A stretch of DNA of 64,000 bases. Source: Ruminococcus flavefaciens. Lineage in GTDB: Bacteria > Bacillota > Clostridia > Oscillospirales > Ruminococcaceae. The position numbers and the translations under genes were made by a program. The notes beneath the pieces are model-generated. The model searched no databases, was not told where the DNA came from, and saw nothing but the letters and a program-made list of their open reading frames with translations. Of this stretch, positions 51,679 through 59,458 are shown one piece after another. Positions within the stretch are counted from its first letter, which is position 1. Each line of letters starts with the position of its first letter. Where the stretch lies: NCBI RefSeq assembly GCF_900116855.1, contig NZ_UETD01000014.1, forward strand, positions 57,986 through 121,985. Reading direction: 5' to 3'.

Positions 51679-54357
51679 ATGAAAGCATTTAAAAAGACTA
51701 TGGCGGGTCTTTGTGCGCTGTTCATCAGCGCAGGCTGTGTGTCCGTTTCAGGCACTGCGGACAGACAGACAAAGGCTTTTGCAGCAGCTAAGGACATCTC
51801 CTCACAGATGGAATGGGGCACCCTCAGAATAGGCGGAGGCGGCTTCGTTTCGGGAATCGTCACAGGCAAGAAGGAAATGTACGCAAGAACAGACGTAGGC
51901 GGCGCGTACAAGTACAACTATGACACAGAGAGCTGGGAGCAGCTTTTCGGCTTCCTCACCGAGGCTGACCGCGGACTCCTCAGCGTTGACGCAATGGCAA
52001 TAGACCCCACTGATGACAACACGGTGTACTTCCTCTGCGGCTGTGCATATTTCTCAGCCGAGAAGACGGTCATATTCAAGACCACCGACGGCGGCAAGAC
52101 CTTCAAGGAGATAAATGTCACCAACCTTATAAAGGTAATGGGCAACGGTGACGGACGCCAGTGCGGCGAGTCCATCGCTGTAGACCCCGACAACCCCAAG
52201 GTAATATATGCAGGCGGCGACGTTACTGCCGATGAGAAGTCAAAGTCCGCACTCATCAAGTCCACCGACGGCGGCGAGACATGGGAGCCTGTTATCGGCT
52301 ACGATGACCTTGGACTTTTCAAGGCTACAACAAAGTGGCCCACATGGACGGATAATATTGCACGCTCAGTTACCTCCGACGCCTACAACAACCAGAACGG
52401 CGTTGCGAATATAGCTATCTCAGACGGAAAGGTATATGTGGGAACTTCCATTAAGGGAACTGCCAACGTTCACGTTGCAAGCACAAAGGACGACAAGTTC
52501 ACCGCACTCAGCAAGGACCTCCCCACAGACCACTTCCCCTCGCGTATAAATGTTGACGCCAACGGCAACCTCATCATCACCTACATGGCAGGACTTGCCT
52601 TCGGCGGAACCTCCGGCGGTGCTTACAAGTACGATGTCAAGGCAGGCAAGGCTACTGATATCTCTCCCTCGGGCAACGGCTTCGGCGAGATATATCCCGC
52701 CCCCAAGAACCCCGACCACCTTATCGCAACTACCTGCGGCGTATGGGCAGGACAGATGTATTCTGCCGACGCATGGGACAGAGATGCAGTTGCATGGGGC
52801 GACCAGTTCTTCCGCTCTACTGACGGCGGAAAGACATGGGAGGGCATAACTCCCGGCAAGGAAAAAGGCTGGAACCAGCCCTGCGAGGCTGACTATATAC
52901 AGACAGGCGGCTATGACTGGATAAAGGACAAGGCTATCCACTGGGTAGGCGCAATGGTCCTCGACCCCAGAGATCCCTCAAGAGCATTCCTCACCTCGGG
53001 CAACGGCTCATTCGTATGCACCGATATATGGGGCGAGCTTCCTGTTTACACCTTCCATCCCGACGGTATCGAGGAAGTCGTTTCCCTTGATTTCACCAGC
53101 ACCAAGGACGGTCTGGACCTGTCCGCTATCGGCGACTATGACGGCTTCGTTCACGAGTCCGAGGATAAGATAGGACTCCAGTACAAGCCCAACATGGGCT
53201 CCACCTCAGCTATCGCCGTATGCCCTCAGAATACAGATGTATGGGCAAGAATAGCCGAGGGCGACAACGGCGGCGGCTACTACACCACTGACCGCGGCAA
53301 GACATGGAATTCCTTTTCACCTGCTGCAAAGGGCGGCAAGCTGGCTATCGCAGAGATAAGTGCAGGCAAGTACCGCATATTCAATACAGGCAAGGACGAC
53401 GGCGCAGTTTCCTACAGCGATGACTGGGGCAAAACATGGAGCAAGTGTGAAGGTATCCCATCACAGTACGGCTCCAAGTCCACAATGCTTCTCATCGAGC
53501 CCGATGACCCCAATACAGTCTATGCCTATGCAACATACTTCAACTCCTCATGGCATTACTCAAAGGACGAGCCCGATGCTACCGATGCACAGTATAAGTT
53601 CTGCGTCAGCACCGACGGCGGCAAGACCTTTACCTCCACAGACGTTTGTATGTACGACCAGTGCGACAGCGCAGGACGTATCGCATACCTCGGCAAGGGA
53701 CACCTTATCCTCGGCGGCGGCTGGTACGGAATGTACGATGCTGTTGTAAAGGACGGCAAGGCGACTATAACCAAGCTGGACAACGTGAGCTACTGCAAGA
53801 CCGCAGGCTACGGCGCTCCCGAAAAGGCTGGCGGCCCCAATACCATCTACTTCTACGGCAAGCCCGAGGACTCAGACCCCGAGGGTATCTACCGCTCAAC
53901 AGACGGCTGCAAGACATGGGTATGCATCAATACCGACCACCTCTACGGCGGCACAGGCAACGGCAACTACATCGTAGGCGATATGGACGAGTTCGGCAAG
54001 GTATATATGTCCACAGTAGGCTGCGGTATCGTATACGGAAAGCTCTCAGGCAGTGAGCCTGCACCCTCCAAGACTACCACAACTACCGCAAAGACAACAA
54101 CTACCACCACATCGACTACCACAGCAGTTACCACCACCACAGACAAGAATTACAAAGCAGGTGACGCAAACTGTGACGGTACAGTTGAGCTGGCTGACGC
54201 TATCCTCATCATGCAGAGCCTTGCAAATCCCAACAAGTATGTTATTACGGAACAGGGCAAGCTCAATGGTGACGTTGACAAGTCCACTACGGGACTTACC
54301 TCCAACGATGCGCTGAAGATACAGGAGTTCCTGCTTCACAAGATAGAAAGTCTTTAA
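51679..54357 (+). CDS. Xyloglucanase-type glycoside hydrolase family 74 with dockerin
   Basis: 892 residues, secreted (signal peptide about 1-30, cleavage near AFA). The catalytic part (about 40-790) consists of two seven-bladed propellers with many Asp-box-like repeats such as 'STDGGKTW' and the N-terminal 'RIGGGGFVSGIV...YARTDVGGAY' hallmark of GH74, which cuts xyloglucan. A Thr-rich linker (about 795-825) leads to a dockerin with 'GDANCDGTVELADAILIMQS' and 'GDVDKSTTGLTSNDALKIQE'; the second repeat is less canonical. Expected to sit on a cellulosome. Confidence 0.93.
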   Translation: MKAFKKTMAGLCALFISAGCVSVSGTADRQTKAFAAAKDISSQMEWGTLRIGGGGFVSGIVTGKKEMYARTDVGGAYKYNYDTESWEQLFGFLTEADRGLLSVDAMAIDPTDDNTVYFLCGCAYFSAEKTVIFKTTDGGKTFKEINVTNLIKVMGNGDGRQCGESIAVDPDNPKVIYAGGDVTADEKSKSALIKSTDGGETWEPVIGYDDLGLFKATTKWPTWTDNIARSVTSDAYNNQNGVANIAISDGKVYVGTSIKGTANVHVASTKDDKFTALSKDLPTDHFPSRINVDANGNLIITYMAGLAFGGTSGGAYKYDVKAGKATDISPSGNGFGEIYPAPKNPDHLIATTCGVWAGQMYSADAWDRDAVAWGDQFFRSTDGGKTWEGITPGKEKGWNQPCEADYIQTGGYDWIKDKAIHWVGAMVLDPRDPSRAFLTSGNGSFVCTDIWGELPVYTFHPDGIEEVVSLDFTSTKDGLDLSAIGDYDGFVHESEDKIGLQYKPNMGSTSAIAVCPQNTDVWARIAEGDNGGGYYTTDRGKTWNSFSPAAKGGKLAIAEISAGKYRIFNTGKDDGAVSYSDDWGKTWSKCEGIPSQYGSKSTMLLIEPDDPNTVYAYATYFNSSWHYSKDEPDATDAQYKFCVSTDGGKTFTSTDVCMYDQCDSAGRIAYLGKGHLILGGGWYGMYDAVVKDGKATITKLDNVSYCKTAGYGAPEKAGGPNTIYFYGKPEDSDPEGIYRSTDGCKTWVCINTDHLYGGTGNGNYIVGDMDEFGKVYMSTVGCGIVYGKLSGSEPAPSKTTTTTAKTTTTTTSTTTAVTTTTDKNYKAGDANCDGTVELADAILIMQSLANPNKYVITEQGKLNGDVDKSTTGLTSNDALKIQEFLLHKIESL

Positions 54358-54377
54358 TTACCGATAATCAAAAATGA

Positions 54378-54422
54378 GCCATAGTATTTCTGATACGATA
54401 TCAGAGGTACTATGGCTTTTTT
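54378..54422 (+). terminator. Terminator of the GH74 gene
   Basis: GCCATAGTA / TACTATGGC around an inner CTGATA/TATCAG stem, then TTTTTTG. Confidence 0.88.
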
Positions 54423-54436
54423 GTTGACAATAGTAT

Positions 54437-54584
54437 AAATCAAAATTTAGCTTTGCTAAATTTTGATTTAAGCCGTTAGCCCATAGCCATTAGCCGTTAG
54501 CCTGATGTAGGGGCGGCGTTCCGCCGCCCGATAATAAAGCGGCGAAGCCGCTTCCTAATGGCTAAAAGCTAAAGGCTAAGGGCT
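54437..54584. repeat. Palindromic element, family P1, copy 2
   Basis: AT hairpin AAATCAAAATTTAGC / GCTAAATTTTGATTT (54437-54469) followed by the P1 body. 54464-54584 is identical, apart from the last base or two, to the inverse of 58286-58412 and has one difference to copy 1 at 1625-1744. Confidence 0.85.
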
Positions 54585-54585
54585 T

Positions 54586-55317
54586 TCAAAGGACTACCAG
54601 CCGTTCAAGTTCTGCCTTGTCGCTGCGCCAGTGGGGGCACACTCTGTCCAGAAGGGAATAAAAGTCCCGCGAGTGGTTCGGATAGATGAAATGACAGAAC
54701 TCATGTGCCACAACATGGGCGATACAGTGCAGCGGTGCTTCGATGAGATAGCGGTTCAGCACTATCATGCCCTTGGTGTAGTGGCAGCTTCCCCAGCGGG
54801 CTTTCATTGCCCTTATCTTCAGCTGAGGGAAGGGGACTCCCATAGCGGCGAATTGAGGATATATCTCCCTCATAAGGTTGGTGAATACCTCCCTGCACCT
54901 GCCGTCCAGCCATTTAGCGTAGAGCCGTTCTGCACGGGTAAGGTCGGAGCTGTCCCTGAGGGCAATGACGATACGCTGTCCCTCAGCGGTGACGCTCTCT
55001 GCCGCGGACTGCACCATGCAGAGCTCCATAGGTCTGCCCAGATGCATGACTGCGGCGCCCTGTGCAAACCTGCGCTCCTTTGCGGCGGTCTCGGTGCGGC
55101 TGCGGAAGTGTTCCTGCGCCTGCTTTATATAGCTGCATTTTGCGGCGATGAAGCTTTCTATCTCCCTTACGGGTACACGGCTCGGCGCGGACACATATAC
55201 CGTTCCGTCCCTGCGGACGCGGAGATTTATGTTCTTCACCTTCTTGCGCTCAAGAGTGTACTCTATGCAGCCTGCGGGCGTTTTTGCTGTTCTCACTGAT
55301 GATGATACTGCTTTCAT
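54586..55317 (-). CDS. YgjP/M48-type zinc metallopeptidase-like protein
   Basis: 243 residues (DUF45 / YgjP family). The zinc motif is 'VVAHEFCHFIYPNHSRDFY' (HExxH with a later His), and 'RAMKARWGSCHYTKGMIVLNRYL' is the family signature. Cytosolic. Members often accompany restriction or mobile genes, but here it stands alone. Upstream on the other strand is the T-box leader. Confidence 0.85.
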   Translation of the reverse strand: MKAVSSSVRTAKTPAGCIEYTLERKKVKNINLRVRRDGTVYVSAPSRVPVREIESFIAAKCSYIKQAQEHFRSRTETAAKERRFAQGAAVMHLGRPMELCMVQSAAESVTAEGQRIVIALRDSSDLTRAERLYAKWLDGRCREVFTNLMREIYPQFAAMGVPFPQLKIRAMKARWGSCHYTKGMIVLNRYLIEAPLHCIAHVVAHEFCHFIYPNHSRDFYSLLDRVCPHWRSDKAELERLVVL

Positions 55318-55425
55318 TTGTTCATTTCCTTTTTCGGTGAGCGGCTTAGCGTTTGATCATATGTATTATAACACAGCTTCGGAAATTGTTCAATAAAGTT
55401 TTTCGGAGAAAATTTCAAAAACCCC

Positions 55426-55454
55426 TTGACAAATCGGATTTCTTGTGCTATAAT
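55426..55454 (+). promoter_or_regulatory. Consensus promoter of the T-box transcript
   Basis: TTGACA, 17-base spacer, TATAAT. Confidence 0.82.
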
Positions 55455-55460
55455 CCAAGA

Positions 55461-55727
55461 CATAAGCTGTGAGGAAGACACGCAGAGGATTGCCAATGTC
55501 TGCAGAGAGCCGACGGTAGGTGTGAGTCGGTGATAAGCAATGCTATGTATCCCTTCTGAGCCGAAGTGCTGAAAGTTTCAGTAAGCGCTTCCGTGATTCT
55601 GCGTCAATGAATAGGACTTGCTGGAGTCTGAAGTGGTGTTACGCAATAGCGGCACAATTTGAGTGGTACCGCGGGTAATCAGGATTGATACTCGTCTCAA
55701 AGTTCATCTTTGAGACGAGTTTTTTGT
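55461..55727 (+). promoter_or_regulatory. T-box riboswitch
   Basis: Stem I region with AGAGAGCCGACGG and GGTGTGA (55503-55525) and the stem I close near CTTCTGAG. The T-box bulge sequence GAGTGGTACCGCGGG is at 55661-55675, and the terminator ACTCGTCTCAAAG / CTTTGAGACGAGT with a T run is at 55690-55725. Uncharged tRNA pairing with the bulge would prevent termination. The specifier codon could not be fixed; the loop contains GCTATGTATCC, with TAT (Tyr) or TGT (Cys) as possible readings, neither secure. Confidence 0.93.
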
Positions 55728-55811
55728 TTTTACGCGGCAAATGTCGGCAGTATTTCACAGCGCCCGTTTCATTTTCCAGTACAAAAAATATTTTTTAAAG
55801 GAGAGATAATT

Positions 55812-58163
55812 ATGAGCGACATGATGAATTTACAGAATGCAGAGACAAGGATCAAAGAGGTCGCAGAGCGTATCGCAAGCCTGCGTGAGGACTTGGGCAT
55901 ATCCGTTGAGGAAATGGCTGTTATCACAGATTATTCAGTGGATGAGTACAAGAGACTGGAATCGGGCGAGCAGGACTTCAGCTTTACTTTTATATATAAA
56001 TGCGCCAATGCTTTTCACGTTGAGATAACCGAGCTCATGGAGGGCAGCAGCCCCGAGCTCAGCGGCTACACTGTTACCAGAAAGGGCGAGGGAGTTCCCA
56101 TCGTCCGCAGAAAGGGCTTTACCTATAACCGCCTTGCTGCTAAGTTCAAGAACAAGTCCGTGGAGCCCTTCCACGTCGTTATCCCCTATTCCGAGGAGGC
56201 TCTCTCCCAGCCCCTCCACATGGCAAGCCACGAGGGTCAGGAAATGGATATCGTTCTCAAGGGAACTCTCCGCATGACTGTTGGCTCACATACAGAGATA
56301 CTCCACGAGGGCGACTGTATCTACTACGACAGCTCCATGCCCCACGATGAAGTGGCTCTCGGCGGCGAGGACTGCGAGATATACGCTTTCGTTATGCCTC
56401 CCAAGGGCACCACAGGCATGACCGAGTACCGCGAGCAGGTGGCTGAGCATCACATCACCAATGTTGACAAGGCAGGTCTTCTCCACCCCGTTTCAGAGAA
56501 GTTCGTCAAGTGCGAGACCAATGAGCAGGGAATCCTCAGCGCCGTTAACTTTGAAAATCAGGATAAGTTCAACTTCGCTTATGATATCGTGGACGCTATG
56601 GCTGAGAAATGTCCCGACAAGACCGCTATGATCTATGTTGACGTCAACAAGAACGAGCGCACATTCACTTTCAAGGACATCAAGAAGTACTCCTGCCAGA
56701 CCGCTAATTACTTCAAATCTCTCGGCATAAAGAAGGGCGACAGAGTTATGCTGGTGCTGAAGCGCCATTACCAGTTCTGGTTCTCTATCATCGCTCTCCA
56801 CCGTATAGGTGCTCTTGTTATCCCTGCTTCAAATATGCTCAGGAAGCACGACTTCGAGTATCGCTTCAACTCCGCTGAGGTATCGGCTATCGTCTGCACA
56901 GCTGACGGCGATGTGGCAAATGAGGTGGATCTCGCCTGTGCGGTTTCTCCCACACTGAAAACAAAGATACTGGTAAACGGTCAGCGTGAGGGCTGGCACG
57001 ACTTCAACGCAGAGCTCTCCGCTTACAGCACTCACTTCGAGCGCACAGAGGACACTCCCTGCGGCACAGACCCCATGCTCATCTTCTTCAGCTCGGGTAC
57101 TTCGGGCAATCCCAAGCTTGTCCTCCACAGCTATCAGTACCCCCTCGGTCACTACGTTACTGCACGCTACTGGCAGAACGCCGACCCCAACGGTCTCCAC
57201 TTCACTATTTCCGATACCGGCTGGGGCAAGGCTCTCTGGGGCAAGCTCTACGGTCAGTGGATGTGTGAGGCTGCCGTATTTGTCTATGACTTTGACCGCT
57301 TCCACGCAGATGATATACTCCCCATGTTCAGGAAGTACAATATCACTTCATTCTGCGCTCCTCCTACTATGTACCGCTTCTTCATCAAGGAGGACCTTTC
57401 AAAGTATGATCTTTCATCACTGAAATACGCCTGCATCGCAGGTGAAGCTCTCAATCCCGAGGTATTCCACCAGTTCTACAAGGCTACGGGCATCAAGCTC
57501 ATGGAGGGCTTCGGTCAGACCGAGACTACGCTCTCTATCGCTAACGTTGTTGGTATGGAGCCCAAGCCCGGCAGCATGGGCAAGCCCAATCCCCAGTATG
57601 AAGTTCAGGTGCTCATGCCCGACGGTACTCCCGCAAGTGTGGGCGAGACAGGCGAGATATGCATAAAGCTCAAGGATGCCACAGCTCCCGGTTACGGCGT
57701 TCCCGGACTGGCTCTGTGCTATTACGGCGACGAGGAAAACACTGCCGAGACATGGCGCGACGGCTACTATCACACAGGCGATACCGCTTGGGTGGACGAG
57801 GACGGCTATTTCTGGTATGTCGGTCGTGTTGACGACGTTATCAAGTCCTCGGGCTACCGTATCGGACCCTTCGAGATCGAAAGCGTTCTCATGGAGCTTC
57901 CCTATGTGCTGGAGTGTGCTGTAACAGGCGTTCCCGACGAGATAAGAGGTCAGGTGGTAAAGGCTACCATCGTCCTCACCAAGGATAAGACTCCCTCGGA
58001 GGAGCTGGTCAAGGAGATCAAGGAGTACGTCAAGAACGGTACCGCTCCTTACAAGTACCCCCGTGTGGTAGAGTTCGTGGATGAGCTCCCCAAGACCGTG
58101 GGAAGCGGCAAGATCCGCCGTGCAGCTATCCGCGAGATGGATAAGGCAAAGTATCAGAAGTAA
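55812..58163 (+). CDS. XRE-cupin-acyl-CoA synthetase fusion protein
   Basis: 783 residues from ATG 55812 after AAAGGAG. Three parts: an XRE helix-turn-helix (about 12-72), a cupin_2 barrel (about 110-185; 'PLHMASHEGQEMDIVLKG', 'LHEGDCIYYDSSMPHDEVA') and an AMP-forming acyl-CoA synthetase (about 225-783) with 'MLIFFSSGTSGNPKLVLHS', 'EGFGQTET', 'YHTGDTAWVDEDGYFWYVGRVDDVIKSSG' and the catalytic lysine in 'TVGSGKIRR'. It would activate a carboxylic acid to acyl-CoA and perhaps also sense it. T-box control points to an acid linked to amino acid supply. Confidence 0.9.
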   Translation: MSDMMNLQNAETRIKEVAERIASLREDLGISVEEMAVITDYSVDEYKRLESGEQDFSFTFIYKCANAFHVEITELMEGSSPELSGYTVTRKGEGVPIVRRKGFTYNRLAAKFKNKSVEPFHVVIPYSEEALSQPLHMASHEGQEMDIVLKGTLRMTVGSHTEILHEGDCIYYDSSMPHDEVALGGEDCEIYAFVMPPKGTTGMTEYREQVAEHHITNVDKAGLLHPVSEKFVKCETNEQGILSAVNFENQDKFNFAYDIVDAMAEKCPDKTAMIYVDVNKNERTFTFKDIKKYSCQTANYFKSLGIKKGDRVMLVLKRHYQFWFSIIALHRIGALVIPASNMLRKHDFEYRFNSAEVSAIVCTADGDVANEVDLACAVSPTLKTKILVNGQREGWHDFNAELSAYSTHFERTEDTPCGTDPMLIFFSSGTSGNPKLVLHSYQYPLGHYVTARYWQNADPNGLHFTISDTGWGKALWGKLYGQWMCEAAVFVYDFDRFHADDILPMFRKYNITSFCAPPTMYRFFIKEDLSKYDLSSLKYACIAGEALNPEVFHQFYKATGIKLMEGFGQTETTLSIANVVGMEPKPGSMGKPNPQYEVQVLMPDGTPASVGETGEICIKLKDATAPGYGVPGLALCYYGDEENTAETWRDGYYHTGDTAWVDEDGYFWYVGRVDDVIKSSGYRIGPFEIESVLMELPYVLECAVTGVPDEIRGQVVKATIVLTKDKTPSEELVKEIKEYVKNGTAPYKYPRVVEFVDELPKTVGSGKIRRAAIREMDKAKYQK

Positions 58164-58259
58164 TAAGAAGGACCTTTCTGCAATACGGATACCCATATAT
58201 AAGTTCTGCCCCTGAGTGTTATAACGCACACAGGGGCATTATTCATTAGTAAGATAAAT

Positions 58260-58439
58260 CGGAATTTAACACCTTCGGTGTTAAATTCCGAAGCCCTTAG
58301 CCTTTAGCTTTTAGCCATTAGGAAGCGGCTTCGCCGCTTTATTATCGGGCGGCGGAACGCCGCCCCTACATCAGGCTAACGGCTAATGGCTATGGGCTAA
58401 CGGCTTAAATCATAATTTAGCTTTGCTAAATTATGATTT
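58260..58439. repeat. Palindromic element, family P1, copy 3 (inverted)
   Basis: Opens with the CGGAATTTAACACC hairpin (58260-), contains the P1 body in reverse orientation and ends with AAATCATAATTTAGC / GCTAAATTATGATTT (58407-58439). With copy 2 it bounds a 3.7-kb segment holding the peptidase and T-box/synthetase genes. It stands just after the synthetase gene. Confidence 0.85.
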
Positions 58440-58461
58440 ATCTAAATGAAGGATTTCTGTT

Positions 58462-58923
58462 TTATCTGCTCTTTATGTAATTCCTGACCTTTTCAAATAT
58501 CCGCGATTTTATTTTCAGGGGAGATATCCCGGGAAGGGCGTCTATGGAGAAAAATCTCTGTTCATAGACTTCTTTCTCCTGAACTTTCAATTCACCCGAA
58601 AAATCACGGCAGATATAAATTATAACAGCAAGATAGACCTGATCTCCGTTGGGATATTCGTAAAAAGTGTCCTCTCCTGATAATTCCATAAAATATTCGA
58701 GCTTACCACAGGTCAGTCCTGTTTCTTCAAATACTTCTCTGCGAGCACATTCCTCAAAGCTCTCGCCAAGCTCCATTGAGCCTGCGGGATAGTCCCAGTA
58801 GTCGTTGTCGGTGCGCCTGCCGAGAAGTATCTCGTTTTTATCATTTATTATTATTACACCTGCACCCGCCATTATAAGTGGTCTGCTGCCAAGTTCCTTG
58901 CGAAGATCTAAAATATATCCCAT
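58462..58923 (-). CDS. NUDIX hydrolase
   Basis: 153 residues. The Nudix box is 'GSMELGESFEECARREVFEE' plus TGL (about residues 46-68), complete with the REUxEE core that binds magnesium. It hydrolyses a nucleoside diphosphate linked to another group; the substrate is not deducible. More AT-rich than the neighbours. Single gene between palindromic repeats. Confidence 0.9.
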   Translation of the reverse strand: MGYILDLRKELGSRPLIMAGAGVIIINDKNEILLGRRTDNDYWDYPAGSMELGESFEECARREVFEETGLTCGKLEYFMELSGEDTFYEYPNGDQVYLAVIIYICRDFSGELKVQEKEVYEQRFFSIDALPGISPLKIKSRIFEKVRNYIKSR

Positions 58924-58950
58924 TGTTTATCCCTCCATAGATTTACATAC

Positions 58951-59197
58951 ATTATATCATAAAAGCGAAGCGTTATGATATAATTGCCCGATATGCAGGG
59001 AGCTGATCTGTGATCAGCGTATCTGCAAGGGCATTTAGATAAAATATAATGAACGTTTTGCGTTCATTATATCATAAAAGCGGAGCGTTATGATATAATT
59101 GCCCGATATGCAGGGAGTTGATCAGAGATCAGCGTATCTGTAAGGGCATTTAGATAAAATATAATGAGCGTTTTGCGTTCATTATATCATAAAAGCG
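58951..59197. repeat. 115-bp tandem repeat, 2.15 units
   Basis: Units 58951-59065 and 59066-59180 differ at a few positions and are followed by a partial third (59181-59197). Each unit contains ATTATATCATAA / TTATGATATAAT arms, a hairpin around GATCAGCG and a GAACG...CGTTC palindrome. It has no reading frame of note. The rest up to 59458 holds only a GCGGCG/CGCCGC hairpin and the terminator below. Confidence 0.85.
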
Positions 59198-59386
59198 CGG
59201 AAATAGCAAGATACGAGGAGATAAAGTGATTTTTTGTAAAGCACTGCCGCGAAACAGGGGGCGGCGGCTCGCCGCTTATATTACGTTATGTAGGGCTTTT
59301 TCTTGATATACAGGATATATTTCCCTGTGCTGATTACGCTTATACCGCTGCCAAATCAGTAATCAACACATTTTTATACACAAATA

Positions 59387-59419
59387 ATCCCCCTGAACCA
59401 TAAGTAGTTCAGGGGGATC
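59387..59419 (-). terminator. Terminator of the recombinase gene
   Basis: ATCCCCCTGAAC / GTTCAGGGGGAT around CATAAGTA, 40 bases after the recombinase stop; moderate T content follows on the minus strand. Confidence 0.7.
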
Positions 59420-59458
59420 GTTATTAACATCAGTTATCCGTGTACACGGGCGCAAATG

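Noticed and set aside
55530..55556. Specifier codon of the T-box as Ile, Phe or Leu
   Set aside because: ATC and TTC occur nearby but fall in the lower stem when stem I is folded; no confident reading, so no amino acid is claimed.
58951..59197. 115-bp tandem repeat as CRISPR
   Set aside because: Units are contiguous without unique spacers.
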